A stretch of DNA of 64,000 nucleotides from CAVYVZ01 sp963772065 (GCA_963772065.1 CAVYVZ010000001.1:1-64000); one strand, 5' to 3'. Positions 8,253 to 18,492 are shown, counted from the first letter of the stretch. A program made the numbers and translations. The notes: a model not told the origin generated them from the letters alone.

Positions 8253-9488
8253 ATGCGAATCTGGATCCTGACCGTGCTCCTGTCCGCCGCCCTGGTCGGG
8301 TCGGTCCTGGCGTGGAACGGGGTCCGTCAGGAGCGGGAATTCCGCCGCCTGATCGCCCTCGGCGACAGCTCCCTGGCGCGGGACCAGACCTCTCTCGCCA
8401 TCGAGGCCTTCAGCGGAGCCGTCGCCCTCAAGCCCGATTCGATGCTGGGCTATCTGAAGAGGGGGGACACATACCGTCGCGGCGGCGATTTTGGAGCTGC
8501 GCTCCGCGACCTGCGCCGGGCTGCCACGATCGATCCGATGGCGCCGCGGCCGAAGGAGCTGCTGGGCGACGTGAATCTGGCGATGGGGCGTTTCGAGCGC
8601 GCGGCTGAAGACTATTCCGGCTTCGTCGCCATCGACGATCGCTCCGCGCGCGTGCTCTACAAGCTCGCGCTGGCGCGCTATCGACACGGGAACGCCTCCG
8701 CCGCCCTCGAGCCGCTCCGCCAGTCGATTGCCATCGACGATCGGTTCACCGAAGCGCATTACCTGCTCGGCATGTGCCTGCGCGACCGGCGAAGCGAAGC
8801 AGAGGCGCTACGTTCGCTGCTTCGCGCGGTCAGCCTCAACCCGGCGTACTCGCCGGCGCGCGCCGAGCTCGCCGAGCTGTTTCTGGCGCTTGGCCGCACT
8901 CGCGAATCGATCCAGCAGCTCGAGGCGTTAGCCGCGCTCGAACCGTCGCGAGCGGAGCGGCTCGTCGATGTCGGCCTCGCGTACGCGCGGAGCGGGCGCG
9001 CTGACACGGCGGTGCTCACGCTCGGGCGTGCCGCCGACCAGTATCCGCAGGAAGGGGCCGTCTACGCCGCGCTCGGCCGCGTGTGGCTGGACGATGCCGT
9101 GGTGCGCGTGGACCGGGTGGCGCTTCGAAAGGCGCTCGAAGCGCTGGAGCCGGTTGGGTCGCGCGACGATGCCTCTGGCGAGGCGCTGGCGCTCTATGGG
9201 CGCGCGCTCTTCCTGTCGGGCGACGTGGCCGGCGGCGAACGAGCGCTGAAGCGGGCCATATCGCACCTGCCGGTCGACCCCGCGGCGTTCGTGTATCTGG
9301 CCGCGGCGGCGGAACGGCTGGCGCACGCCGATTCGGCGCGAACCGCGCTGGCCCAATACGCGGCGCTGGTCGGATCCTCCAGCGAGGACGCCACGGCGCG
9401 CATGGGGGACGTCCTGGACCTTCAACGTCACCTTCGGTTCACGACCGCCGGGCCGTCGCGGGGTCCAGCGCGTCGCGACGTCCCCTAA
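8253..9488 (+). CDS. Membrane-anchored TPR protein
   Basis: 411 residues: an N-terminal hydrophobic segment (residues 3-20, signal anchor or uncleaved signal) followed by about ten 34-residue tetratricopeptide repeats, e.g. LGYLKRGDTYRRGGDFGAA, RVLYKLALARYRHGN and GRALFLSGDVAGGERALKRA. TPR solenoids mediate protein-protein contacts; no enzymatic domain is present. It probably assembles or scaffolds envelope components, but no partner is indicated by the neighbours. The intergenic CTTAAGCC repeat sits right before the start. Confidence 0.75.
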   Translation: MRIWILTVLLSAALVGSVLAWNGVRQEREFRRLIALGDSSLARDQTSLAIEAFSGAVALKPDSMLGYLKRGDTYRRGGDFGAALRDLRRAATIDPMAPRPKELLGDVNLAMGRFERAAEDYSGFVAIDDRSARVLYKLALARYRHGNASAALEPLRQSIAIDDRFTEAHYLLGMCLRDRRSEAEALRSLLRAVSLNPAYSPARAELAELFLALGRTRESIQQLEALAALEPSRAERLVDVGLAYARSGRADTAVLTLGRAADQYPQEGAVYAALGRVWLDDAVVRVDRVALRKALEALEPVGSRDDASGEALALYGRALFLSGDVAGGERALKRAISHLPVDPAAFVYLAAAAERLAHADSARTALAQYAALVGSSSEDATARMGDVLDLQRHLRFTTAGPSRGPARRDVP

Positions 9489-9542
9489 GAGACTTTTTTG
9501 TGGCGGCCGCCGCGGATGTGCGTACCATACGCCATCCAGCGA

Positions 9543-9821
9543 ATGCGCTCAGTGACGTACGGTCCCCAGACGGCATGGCTCTTCACTCGCGGCCGCGAAT
9601 CGGTGCGGCTCGAGGTGCGGGATGGCGGTAACGGCGTCGAGCTCGTCGTCAGCGGGCCGGGCATCAAGCGGGAGACCTACAACTTCCCCGACACACTCGC
9701 CCTCCTGGTTCACCAGGCCGAGATGGAGCGGCGGCTCGTGAGTCTGGGGTTCTTCCTCGAGCAGTTCATCACGGAACGGCGGCGGTACCCGAGGGAACCG
9801 GACGGCGAGCTCAGGACTTGA
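9543..9821 (+). CDS. Small conserved-looking hypothetical protein
   Basis: 92 residues from ATG 9543 (TTG 9498 would extend it). Alternating hydrophobic and charged beta-like stretches (RLEVRDGGNGVELVVSGPG) are followed by a helical C-terminal part (LALLVHQAEMERRLVSLGFFLEQF). No signal peptide or known motif. Its 3' end faces, and possibly overlaps, the convergent gene ending at 9710. Function unknown. Confidence 0.5.
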   Translation: MRSVTYGPQTAWLFTRGRESVRLEVRDGGNGVELVVSGPGIKRETYNFPDTLALLVHQAEMERRLVSLGFFLEQFITERRRYPREPDGELRT

Positions 9822-10231
9822 ATCGTGGGATGCAGGTCCAGGTCCTCGGACTTCAGGTCCGAGTTGTCGCGGTACTGCCTGACGAACGCCTCCCACGCCG
9901 CGTCATTCCTGTTCGGCGTGCGCGACGCGGCAGGCGGACGCAGATGAAAGGACATGACCTCGGTTTCTGAGTACTTGACGGGAAGGCCTGTCTTCTCGTC
10001 TCGCACGAGCACGCGCGCCGCCACGATATCGTTGTCGCTGATGCCGTTCGAGCGGTACCACGCCTTGTGGGCCTCGACGGCTTTCAAAAAGCCCTGAAGC
10101 GTACCGCCCGGTTTGATCTGCGAGATGCGGACGGTGGCCATGTCGCCGAAGCATGCGGGCGGAGCCGTCTGGGCGGAAGCGGCGTGCGCGCACAACGCCG
10201 CCGCGATCGTCACACAGAATATCGAGCGCAT
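9710..10231 (-). CDS. Exported hypothetical protein; 3' end uncertain
   Basis: Begins with a good signal peptide (MRSIFCVTIAAALCAHAASA, cleavage after ASA). The mature part has a helical segment (FLKAVEAHKAWYRSNGISDND), a beta-strand (IVAARVLVRD) and ends near VRQYRDNSDLKSEDL. As read, the frame continues to 9710 and overlaps the opposite gene by 112 nt, which is suspicious. One frame shift near 9850 would end it at 9811-9813 with almost no overlap. No family recognised. Confidence 0.55.
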   Translation of the reverse strand: MRSIFCVTIAAALCAHAASAQTAPPACFGDMATVRISQIKPGGTLQGFLKAVEAHKAWYRSNGISDNDIVAARVLVRDEKTGLPVKYSETEVMSFHLRPPAASRTPNRNDAAWEAFVRQYRDNSDLKSEDLDLHPTIQVLSSPSGSLGYRRRSVMNCSRKNPRLTSRRSISAW

Positions 10232-10289
10232 CCGCTCATCCTCCGGGCGAAAGGGTTCACGTCTACATACCTATCGGACGCGGCGACCT

Positions 10290-12960
10290 TTACTGCACTG
10301 GTGCTTTCAAGCCCACTCGTGCCATCAGCTTCAGCAGCCCCTGCCGCGATACACCGAGCTGGGCGGCCGCCTTCGTGCGGCTTCCACCGGCCCGCGCCAG
10401 GGCGACCTCGATGAATCGCCGCTCGAACTGCCGGCGCGCCTCGGTCAGCCGGCCGCGACGTCACGCTGATCGATCCCGTAATCGCCGGCGGCAGCAGCGA
10501 CGGACGAACGACGCCGCGTGCCGGTGCCGCCACTGCCAGCGCCGCCATCACGTTCTGCAGCTCGCGCACGTTGCCAGGCCAGTGGTAGCGCGCCAGCTCG
10601 GTCAGCACCGCATGCGTCAGGCCCGCACGCGTGCCTGCCCGGGGTGCGGCGGCGTCCCAGAAGTGCTGCGCCAGCAGCGGAATGTCTCCCGGGCGTTCGC
10701 GGAGCGGCGGCATCGTGACGCGCAGCACGTCGAGGCGATACAGCAGGTCCTGACGAAAGCGGCCCCCCGTCACCTCGTTCGCCATCGGGCGATTGGTGGC
10801 TGCGATGACGCGCACGTCCACCCGTCGCGAGAAGGTTTCGCCGACCCGCCGGATCTCGCCCTGCTGCACGACCCGCAGCAGCTTCGCCTGCGACCGCAGC
10901 GACAGGTCGGGCAGCTCGTCGAGAAACAGCGTGCCTCCGCTCGCCTCCTCGAAGAGTCCCTTCCGCTCGACGAGGGCCCCCGTGAAGGCACCTTTGGCAT
11001 GGCCGAAGAGTTCGGCCTCGACGAGGTCGTCGGGCAGCGCGGCGCAGTTGACGTCACAGAATCGCCGATCGCGCCGCGGGCTCAGGTGATGAATCGCCCG
11101 CGCCACGAGCTCCTTCCCGGCGCCGCTTTCTCCTTCGACGAGCACGCCAAACGGTGCCGCGGCGGCGCGCGCAATCGCGCGCCGAACGTCGGCGATTGCC
11201 TCACTCTCCCCTATTAACTCCGGCACCGCGATGCTCGCCTTTGCCGCGTCGGCGCGCGCCGCCAGGAGGACGTCCAACCGCGGCGCGAGAACGGTCGCCG
11301 CGAGCTCCAGCAATCGGCCGGCGCCCGAGAGCGCATCACGTCCGAGCGGCCACCGGCATGTCACGACGCCGAGCAGGCGGTGCCCCGCCCGCACCGGTGC
11401 GGCGGCCTGCCACACGCTGTCGCGCTGTTCGGGGCCGATGACGATTCCAGCTTCGAGTGCGCGCTGCCCAAGCCGCGACGGAAGCCCGGTGCCGGCGTAC
11501 GCAATCGTGCTGAGGGGACCGGCCGCGGCAGACTGCACCTCCACCCGTCCGGCGCGCAGGTGATCGCAGACGCGAGCGAGCGCCTTGTGAATGGCGCCGC
11601 GGTCGTCCTCCTCGTCCTGCACCAGGCGCAGGAGCGCAATGGCAAACGCGCCGTGATCCAGCGATTCGGTCGTGGCACACGACACTGCGCGCGGGCCATG
11701 CGCAACCCGGTGAAGCTGGCGTTTCAGCAGGTCGGGCGCCGCCTTTGCGAGGCGGGCGCAGATGTGTACCTCGCGTCCCGCCTCGGTGAGGCGGCCCGCC
11801 TGATGAAGCATCTCGATCCAAATGAGCCGGACACGCAGGGCGTGCAGCGGCAGGTGATGCTCGCGCGCCTTGGCGATGAGGGCGGATTTGCGTTCGGCCG
11901 CGATCGATGCATCGCCGGCGGCGGCAAGCACGCGGAGATGCGCAGCGCCGGCAATCAGGTCGAGGATCGCGTCGCCGGATCTCTGCGCCCATTCGAGCGC
12001 GGCACGCGCACACTGGCCGGCTTGGAAGACCTGCCCCAGCGCGACGCGCACCCGCGCCTCGGTCGACAGGGCGGGCGCCACCAGGAGCGGGTCGGCGCCG
12101 GCGTCGAGTTCGTGCGTTCCATCGAGCAGCTGTGCCGCCTCCGCGGGTCGGCTCTGCCAGATCAGACAGCGCGCGAGCGCCGCATCGGCCCATCGTCGCG
12201 CGGCTCCCGCCGGCAACGCCCCCGCGAGCCTCGTCGCGCGCAGAAGTCCCTCGGCCTCGGTCAATCGTCCGGCGTCGGTCCGCGCAAGCGCCACCCACAC
12301 CCGAGCCAATGCCGCATCGGCGGCGCACACCGGATCGAGTTGCGTGACGGCTTCGGCAAACGCGGTCGCGGCATCCTCGGCGCGCCCGCGCTCGAGCAGT
12401 ACGCGCCCGAGAAGCGTCAGGGCCGTGGAGGCCGACGCGGCATCGCGGCGCCGGGCGAGCGCGGCGGCCGCCTCACGGAGCATCCGCAGGGCAGGCTCGT
12501 GCCGGCCGGCGCGCGCCAACGCGAACGCCTGGTTCGCACGGGCGATGAACTTGGCGCTGTCGGGCGACGCCGCCGGGTCCACCGCATACGCAGCGCGCGC
12601 CTCACGAAGCAGCGGCGTACGCGCGCGGGCGTGAGGTCCGACCGCAATGGTCACGAGCACGTGCGGGCGCGGGTTCAATGCCGCCGCCAGCAGGAGGGCC
12701 GAGCCGTCGGGCGGCGTGCGCGCATCGTGCGTGTGGAGGAGCGCAAACGTGCGGTGGCGCATCTCCTCCGGCAGCGTGCGCACGAACGCGGGCAGCCGAT
12801 CGGCAGCGAGCGGCACATACCCGCGGTGTTCTGCTTCGGCCGCGATCGCACGTACGAGGTGCGCGGCGGCCTGCGCATCGAGCGCGCCGAGCGTGATCCA
12901 TCGCGGCTCGCCGTCGCAGCCGTGATCGAGCAGATCCATCATCGAGTCGGGGAGCGTCAT
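10290..12960 (-). CDS. Sigma-54-dependent transcriptional activator (frameshifted near C-terminus)
   Basis: About 890 residues. The N-terminal 400 are a helical, TPR-like region rich in Ala/Arg, followed by a GAF-like region (about 440-560), then a complete sigma-54 AAA+ domain: GESGAGKE (Walker A), GAFTGA (sigma-54 contact loop), GGTLFLDEL (Walker B) and YHWPGNVRELQN. A single missing base near 10451-10463 breaks the frame. Beyond it the conserved helix-turn-helix is found (LTEARRQFERRF, then GGSRTKAAAQLGVSRQGLLK), ending with TAA at 10290. Start chosen at ATG 12958-12960 (MTLPDSMM). It is divergent from aroC with a 110-nt gap. No dedicated target operon is adjacent; the input signal is unknown. 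Confidence 0.88.
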
Positions 12961-13070
12961 GCCATGACAAGTGCAAGAGCTCGACCCGGCTTCGATCGCG
13001 CGCAATGCGGCGGGAAAGCGCGCGGCGCGCAGCCGGAGTGCGCAGTTTCTTCATGTACAATCAGTCCGCG

Positions 13071-14270
13071 ATGCTGCGTTTTCTCACCGCTGGCGAATCC
13101 CACGGGCAGGCGCTCATCGCGACGCTCGACGGTGTGCCCGCCGGCTTGATGCTCGACACCACCGCGATCGACGCGCAGCTCCAGCGACGCCAGGGCGGAT
13201 ACGGTCGCGGCCGCAGGATGGCCATTGAAAGCGACCGCGCCGAGGTGCTGTCCGGCGTGCGGCGGGGCCGCACCACCGGGGCGCCGATTGCGCTGCTTAT
13301 TCGAAACAAGGACTGGGTGAACTGGGAACAGACGATGTTCACCAGTGCGGAGATGCCGCCGGATGCAAGCGGCACCCGCCGGCCGCCGGTCACACGGCCC
13401 CGCCCCGGTCATGCAGATCTCGCAGGCTCGATCAAGTACAACCATCCCGACATCCGCGACGTCCTCGAGCGGGCGAGCGCGCGGGAGACGGCGGCGCGCG
13501 TTGCGGCCGGCACGGTGGCCCGACAGATCCTCGGGCACTTCGGCGTCGAGATCGTGAGCCACGTGTTCACGATCGGAGACGTGTCCCTTCCTGCGGATCG
13601 CGTCGTCACGGCCGCGGAGGCGAGCCGGCTCGCGATAGACGAGCCCCTGCGTTGCGTGGACGCGGCCGTTCAGAAGCGGATGATCGGCGCGGTGGATGCG
13701 GCGCGTGAGGCAGGCGACACACTCGGCGGTGCGTTCGAAGTCATTGTGACCGGCCTCCCCGCGGGGCTGGGCTCCTACGTTCAGTGGGACCGAAAGCTCG
13801 ATGGCCGTCTGGCACAAGCCGTCATGTGCATCCACGCGATCAAAGCGGTTGGAATCGGCATCGGGCCCGAGGTCTCCGTCCGTCCCGGCTCACGCGTGCA
13901 CGACGAGATCCTGCCCCCGCAGACCGACACGCGCGATCTCCCGATCCGGCCGACAAACCGCGCCGGCGGCCTCGAAGGGGGCGTCACGAACGGCGAGGAG
14001 CTGCGCGTCTCAGGCTTCATGAAGCCGATCTCGACGCTGATGAAGCCGCTGCGCTCGGTCGAGCTGACCACGATGACCGAAGCGCCTGCCGCGATCGAAC
14101 GGAGCGACGTCTGCGCCGTGCCGGCCGCCGCCGTGGTGGCGGAGGCGATGGTCGCGCTGGTCGTGGCGGATGCGTTCCTCGAGAAGTTCGGCGGCGATTC
14201 GATTGAGGAAATCGAGCGGCACTATACCGCCACCGCCGAGCAGGTCCGGAAGCGGTTCGCGCATTCCTGA
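13071..14270 (+). CDS. aroC: Chorismate synthase
   Basis: 399 residues. Converts 5-enolpyruvylshikimate-3-phosphate to chorismate using reduced FMN. Family signatures: TAGESHGQAL at the start, a GGYGRGRRM segment, RPGHADLAGSIKY and ERASARETAARVAAG. Start ATG 13071 gives the canonical MLRFLTAGESHG. Its stop overlaps the def start (TGATG), opening the aroC-def-fmt-rsmB operon. It supplies the substrate used by TrpE at the left edge of the window. Confidence 0.97.
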   Translation: MLRFLTAGESHGQALIATLDGVPAGLMLDTTAIDAQLQRRQGGYGRGRRMAIESDRAEVLSGVRRGRTTGAPIALLIRNKDWVNWEQTMFTSAEMPPDASGTRRPPVTRPRPGHADLAGSIKYNHPDIRDVLERASARETAARVAAGTVARQILGHFGVEIVSHVFTIGDVSLPADRVVTAAEASRLAIDEPLRCVDAAVQKRMIGAVDAAREAGDTLGGAFEVIVTGLPAGLGSYVQWDRKLDGRLAQAVMCIHAIKAVGIGIGPEVSVRPGSRVHDEILPPQTDTRDLPIRPTNRAGGLEGGVTNGEELRVSGFMKPISTLMKPLRSVELTTMTEAPAAIERSDVCAVPAAAVVAEAMVALVVADAFLEKFGGDSIEEIERHYTATAEQVRKRFAHS

Positions 14271-14779
14271 TGATCCGAGCGATTCTGCGCTATGGGGTCG
14301 AGCCGCTGCATCGACCCGCCGAATCGGTTCAGGAGATCACACCAGACGTCGAGCGCCTCATCGACGACATGATCCAGACGATGTACGCGGCGCCGGGAAT
14401 CGGATTGGCCGCAACCCAGGTCGGCGTGCCGCTGCGGATTTTCGTCATCGACGTATCGGTCGGTCGGAACCCCAGTGATCTGCTGACATTCGTGAATCCC
14501 GAGTTCGTCGAACGCGACGGCATGCAGCTCGAGGAAGAAGGTTGCCTCAGCGTGCCCGGGTTCAACGCGACCGTTGCGAGGCCGGCTCGTGCGGTCGTGA
14601 AGGGCCTCGATCGCACGGGCCGTGAGCAAGTGGTCGAAGGTACGGGTTTGCTCGCGCGTGCCTTCCAGCACGAAATGGATCACCTCGACGGCCTGGTGTT
14701 CGTCGACCGCCTGCGAGGCCTCCAGAAGGACCTCATCGTCCGCCGGATCAGAAAGCTCTCACGCGCCGGGAAATGGTAG
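14270..14779 (+). CDS. def: Peptide deformylase
   Basis: 169 residues. Removes the formyl group from nascent N-terminal methionine. All three metal-site motifs are intact: GIGLAATQ, EGCLSVPG (Cys ligand) and QHEMDHLDG (two His ligands and the catalytic Glu). The ATG shares a base with the aroC stop; the end overlaps fmt by 7 nt. Confidence 0.97.
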   Translation: MIRAILRYGVEPLHRPAESVQEITPDVERLIDDMIQTMYAAPGIGLAATQVGVPLRIFVIDVSVGRNPSDLLTFVNPEFVERDGMQLEEEGCLSVPGFNATVARPARAVVKGLDRTGREQVVEGTGLLARAFQHEMDHLDGLVFVDRLRGLQKDLIVRRIRKLSRAGKW

Positions 14780-15726
14780 CTCCGCTCCGGATCGTGTTCC
14801 TGGGTACGCCAGAGTTTGCCGTGCCCACGCTCGACCGGCTCATGGCGTCGCGCCATCTTCTGGTTGGCGTGGTGACGCAGCCGGATCGGCCGCGCGGACG
14901 CGGCCATATCGTGAGCGATGCACCGGTCAAAGCCCTCGCCGTCGAGCGCGGCCTGCCGGTCTTTCAACCATCACGCCTTCGCGAGCCGGACGTGGAGGCC
15001 GCGTTGCGCCGCTGGCAGCCGGACCTTGGTGTCGTCGCCGCGTACGGGAAACTGATTCCCGATCACCTGCTCGCGCTCCCCCGCCTCGGTCTGATCAACG
15101 TTCACGCCTCGCTCCTCCCGAAGTACCGCGGCGCGGCGCCCGTGCATCGTGCGGTGATGGCCGGGGAATCCGAGACGGGCGTCACGATCATGCGCGTCAT
15201 CCACGAGCTCGATGCCGGCCCGACGTTCGCGAAAGTCACACGGCGCATCGGGCCGGATGAGACGAGCGTCGACGTCGAGCGCGATCTCGCTGTTCTTGGC
15301 GCCGACCTGCTCGTACGCGTCGTCGACGAGATTGCGGCCGGAACAGCGCGCGAGGAGCCACAGGATGACTCGCAGGCAACCCACGCGCCGAAGCTCACCC
15401 GGGAGGAGGGCCTGATCGACTGGACGCGTCCGGCTCAGGCGATTCATGACACGGTCCGCGGCCTGTACCCGTGGCCGCATGCGTACACCTTCGTGAAGGG
15501 AACGCGGGTGATCGTTCTGCGAACGCAGGTGGAGCCGTCGGTTGCCTATCCCCGTCAGCCCGGCGCCGTGATCCACGTTTCCCGGGAAGCGATTCACGTC
15601 ATGGCCGGAGACGGGCGTGCGGTTGCCATCGTGCACCTTCAGCCCGAAGGCAGGCGGCCGATGAGCGTTCGCGACTTTCTTGCCGGTCATCCCGTGACCT
15701 CGGGCACGCGGCTTGATGGCGTATGA
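14773..15726 (+). CDS. fmt: Methionyl-tRNA formyltransferase
   Basis: 317 residues. Formylates initiator Met-tRNA with 10-formyl-THF, the reaction reversed on protein by the adjacent def product. Motifs: RIVFLGTPEFAVPTLDRL, INVHASLLPKYRGAAPVHRA with the catalytic Asn-His pair, and a C-terminal OB-fold (AQAIHDTVRGLYPWP). It overlaps def by 7 nt and rsmB by 4 nt, so translation is coupled. Confidence 0.97.
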   Translation: MVAPLRIVFLGTPEFAVPTLDRLMASRHLLVGVVTQPDRPRGRGHIVSDAPVKALAVERGLPVFQPSRLREPDVEAALRRWQPDLGVVAAYGKLIPDHLLALPRLGLINVHASLLPKYRGAAPVHRAVMAGESETGVTIMRVIHELDAGPTFAKVTRRIGPDETSVDVERDLAVLGADLLVRVVDEIAAGTAREEPQDDSQATHAPKLTREEGLIDWTRPAQAIHDTVRGLYPWPHAYTFVKGTRVIVLRTQVEPSVAYPRQPGAVIHVSREAIHVMAGDGRAVAIVHLQPEGRRPMSVRDFLAGHPVTSGTRLDGV

Positions 15727-17078
15727 CGGCTCCGGCGCGCACGGCTGCGTACCATGCTCTGCGGGCGATCCAGACCCGGGCGCAGGATCTTCCCACGGCG
15801 CTTTCGCAGACCCGCCGCACGCTGGAGGATGACCGCGATCGCGCGCTGACCGCTGAGATCGTCACCGGGACGCTCCGGTGGCTCCGCAGCGTGGACTTTC
15901 TCATCGAGCGCTATGCCAAGAGACCCCTGCGTCGGCTCGACGCCGAAGTCGTCATCGTTCTCCGCCTGAGCATCTATCAGCTGCTCCACCTCGACCGCGT
16001 GCCCGCGTCCGCGGTGGTGGATGACGCAGTGAACCTGACGCGAGCCGCGCGAAAACCGAGCGCCGCAGGGTTCGTGAACGCTGTGCTGCGCTCGCTGCTT
16101 CGCGAGCGCCACAAGCTTCCGCTCCCGCCGCGCCCTGATAGGCCGTCAACGGCGGCCCAGCACGCCTATCTCGGCATCACCCACTCGCACCCCGACTGGC
16201 TCGTGGATCGGTGGCTCACGCGGCACGGGTTCGATGCCACGGAGGCATGGACCCGTTTCAACAACGACACTCCGGCTCTGACGGTGCGCGTGAATACGCT
16301 GCGATCGACCGTTGACGAGGCGATGCGAACACTCGCGGAGGATGGAGTTGAAACCGAGCGCGCACGCTTCGCGCCGGATGGCCTCATCGTCACCGCGGGC
16401 AATCCGCTGCGGCGCCCCTCCGACGGGCTCGTGTTCGTGCAGGACGAAGCATCACAGCTCGTGCCGTTCGTCGTGGATCCACAACAGGGCGAGCGCGTGC
16501 TCGATCTGTGCGCCTCGCCTGGCGGCAAGACGATCGCGATGGCGGCGCTGATGCAGGACACAGGAACCATCGTGGCGTGCGACGTTCGAGCGCGGCGCGT
16601 GGAGCTGCTCGAGCGTACGGTGAAGGCAAGCGGGGCGCGATCGATCGACGTACGGACCGTCGACGCAGCGGGCCCGTTGCCGTTCGGCGCCGAGTTCGAC
16701 CGCGTGCTCGTTGACGCACCCTGCTCCGGCCTCGGTACGATTCGCCGGGATCCCGACATTCGATGGCGGCGGACGGAGGCCGACCTCCCCGGGCTCGCGG
16801 CCGGGCAACTCGATCTGCTCTCGCGCGCCGCCGCCACGGTCCGTCCCGGCGGCCGGCTTGTCTACGCAACCTGCTCGTCGGAGCCCGAAGAGAACGAGCA
16901 GGTTGTCGAAGCATTTCTCGCTTCGAACCGCGATTTCGCGCCCGTCGATCTCGCGGATGAGACGCTCCCGCTCCCCATGACACGGCTCATCGATGGACGC
17001 GGGATGTTCCGGACGCTTCCCTTTCGCGATCGGCTCGAAGCGTTCTTCGCGGCGGCACTGGGCCGTGGTACGATCTGA
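15723..17078 (+). CDS. rsmB: 16S rRNA (cytosine-5) methyltransferase RsmB
   Basis: 451 residues. The N-terminal NusB-like RNA-binding domain (about 1-135, with AVVDDAVNLTRAA) is followed by the SAM-dependent Fmu/Sun methyltransferase domain: LDLCASPGGKT (SAM binding), VDAPCSGLGTIRRDPDIRW with one catalytic Cys, and YATCSSEPEENEQVV with the second. Methylates C967 of 16S rRNA in the E. coli homologue. The operon order def-fmt-rsmB is widespread in bacteria, which supports the call. Confidence 0.95.
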   Translation: MTAPARTAAYHALRAIQTRAQDLPTALSQTRRTLEDDRDRALTAEIVTGTLRWLRSVDFLIERYAKRPLRRLDAEVVIVLRLSIYQLLHLDRVPASAVVDDAVNLTRAARKPSAAGFVNAVLRSLLRERHKLPLPPRPDRPSTAAQHAYLGITHSHPDWLVDRWLTRHGFDATEAWTRFNNDTPALTVRVNTLRSTVDEAMRTLAEDGVETERARFAPDGLIVTAGNPLRRPSDGLVFVQDEASQLVPFVVDPQQGERVLDLCASPGGKTIAMAALMQDTGTIVACDVRARRVELLERTVKASGARSIDVRTVDAAGPLPFGAEFDRVLVDAPCSGLGTIRRDPDIRWRRTEADLPGLAAGQLDLLSRAAATVRPGGRLVYATCSSEPEENEQVVEAFLASNRDFAPVDLADETLPLPMTRLIDGRGMFRTLPFRDRLEAFFAAALGRGTI

Positions 17079-17085
17079 GCACCGC

Positions 17086-17809
17086 ATGAAATTCGGGACA
17101 TCGGTCTGGTCGGCCGGTAAGCTGCTCGTGCTCGTCGGCTCGCTCGCGGCGACCTTCCTGCTCTTTGCCGGTCTGGCGATGCGAGTGGCGCTCCGCACGC
17201 GCGAAGTGCAGGTGCCAAGCCTCGTCGGGCGCGGCGTGCACGATGCGACGCAGTCGCTCGGCGCGCTCGGCCTGACGCTGCGGGTCGATGAGAACCGCCG
17301 CCCGGATACGCGCGTGCCGGCGGGTCGCATCATGCAGCAGGATCCGCCACCGGGCGTCCAGGCGCGGCGGCAGCGATCGATTCGGGTCTGGTTGAGCGCC
17401 GGCTCCCGTGCCGCCATCGGTACCGACGCTCGTCGGTCAGACGGAGCGCACCGCGCGGATCCGCCTCGAGCAGGATGGACTCACGGTTCGCGCGACGTCG
17501 GAGTTTCGATCTCCCGAGTATCCAGCCGACGCCGTGGTCGCCCAGCATCCGCCGCCATCCACACGCGCCGATGCCGTGTCGCTCCTCGTCAACCGGGGCG
17601 AGCAGGCTACGTCGTACGTAATGCCCGACCTCATCGGCGTGAACGGCGATCGTGCCGCCGAAGTGCTGCGCATCCGGGGTTTCCGGGTGAGCATCGTCGG
17701 CCAGCAGCCGTATCCGGGTATGCCATCGGGAGTCGTGGTGCGGCAGCAGCCCGCTGGTGGATTTCAGCTTGGTCCCTCGGACGCGATTTCGCTCGAGGTG
17801 AGCCGGTGA
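17086..17809 (+). CDS. Membrane-anchored protein with three PASTA domains (frameshifted)
   Basis: One N-terminal membrane helix (residues about 10-33), then three PASTA repeats, each opening with a V-P-x-L-V/I-G motif: VQVPSLVGRGVHDAT, VPTLVGQTERTARIRL and YVMPDLIGVNGDRAAEVL, each with a PPPG/QQPAGG-like turn. The first repeat and the other two lie in different frames; a single missing base near 17403-17410 joins them. PASTA domains bind peptidoglycan or muropeptides in penicillin-binding proteins and Ser/Thr kinases, but no kinase or transpeptidase is fused here. The stop overlaps rpe (GTGA). Confidence 0.8.
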
Positions 17810-18492
17810 CCCTTCGACACGGCTCAGGGCACATCCAGCTGGCGCCGTCAATTCTCTCCGCCGACTTTGCCGCCCTCGGCCGGGACATTGCGGCCGTCGA
17901 GCGCGGCGGCGCGGATCTGATCCATGTCGACGTGATGGACGGCCACTTCGTGCCGAACATCACGATTGGCGTCCCGGTGGTGAAGTCGCTCGCGCGCATC
18001 GCCACGCGCCCGCTCGACGTTCACCTCATGATCGAAGAGCCGGATCGCTACATCGAAGCGTTCGTCGGCGCTGGCGCCTCGATGGTCTCGGTGCACGTGG
18101 AGGTGGTGCCCCACCTTCAACGAACGCTGACGGCCATCCGCCAGCTCGGCGCGCGCGCGGGCGTCGTGTTGAATCCGTCCACGCCGGCGCACGCGATCGA
18201 GGATGTGTGCGCGGACCTCGACTACGTCCTCGTCATGTCGGTGAATCCCGGTTTCGGCGGCCAGACCTTCATTCCACATACGTTGGAGAAGCTCGAGCGC
18301 GTGCGCGAGGTGCTGGCACGCAACGGATCGGCGGCGCCGATCGAGATCGATGGCGGGATCGAGGCCGGCAACGTGGCGCGCGTCGTCGCGGCTGGCGCCA
18401 GCATCATCGTCGCTGGCAACGCGATCTTCGGGACGGCCGATCCCGAGCGCGCGACGCGCGACCTGCGCGCCGCCGCGCTGGCACACGCATGA
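17806..18492 (+). CDS. rpe: Ribulose-phosphate 3-epimerase
   Basis: 228 residues from GTG 17806, which overlaps the PASTA-gene stop by 4 nt. Interconverts ribulose-5-P and xylulose-5-P. Motifs of the TIM-barrel family: LAPSILSADFAALG, HVDVMDGHFVPNITIG, VHLMIEEPDRYI, VNPGFGGQ and EIDGGIEAGN. Catalytic Asp residues and metal-binding His residues are present. Confidence 0.96.
   Translation: MTLRHGSGHIQLAPSILSADFAALGRDIAAVERGGADLIHVDVMDGHFVPNITIGVPVVKSLARIATRPLDVHLMIEEPDRYIEAFVGAGASMVSVHVEVVPHLQRTLTAIRQLGARAGVVLNPSTPAHAIEDVCADLDYVLVMSVNPGFGGQTFIPHTLEKLERVREVLARNGSAAPIEIDGGIEAGNVARVVAAGASIIVAGNAIFGTADPERATRDLRAAALAHA

Noticed and set aside
11380..13149. 589-codon open frame antisense to the sigma-54 activator
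   Set aside because: Shadow of a gene with complete AAA+ motifs; composition is Arg/Gly-rich and motif-free.
16993..18492. A single 499-codon protein joining the PASTA gene and rpe
   Set aside because: It arises only because the frame break in the PASTA gene throws the reading into the rpe frame; the PASTA repeats 2-3 and the GTG start of rpe show two proteins.
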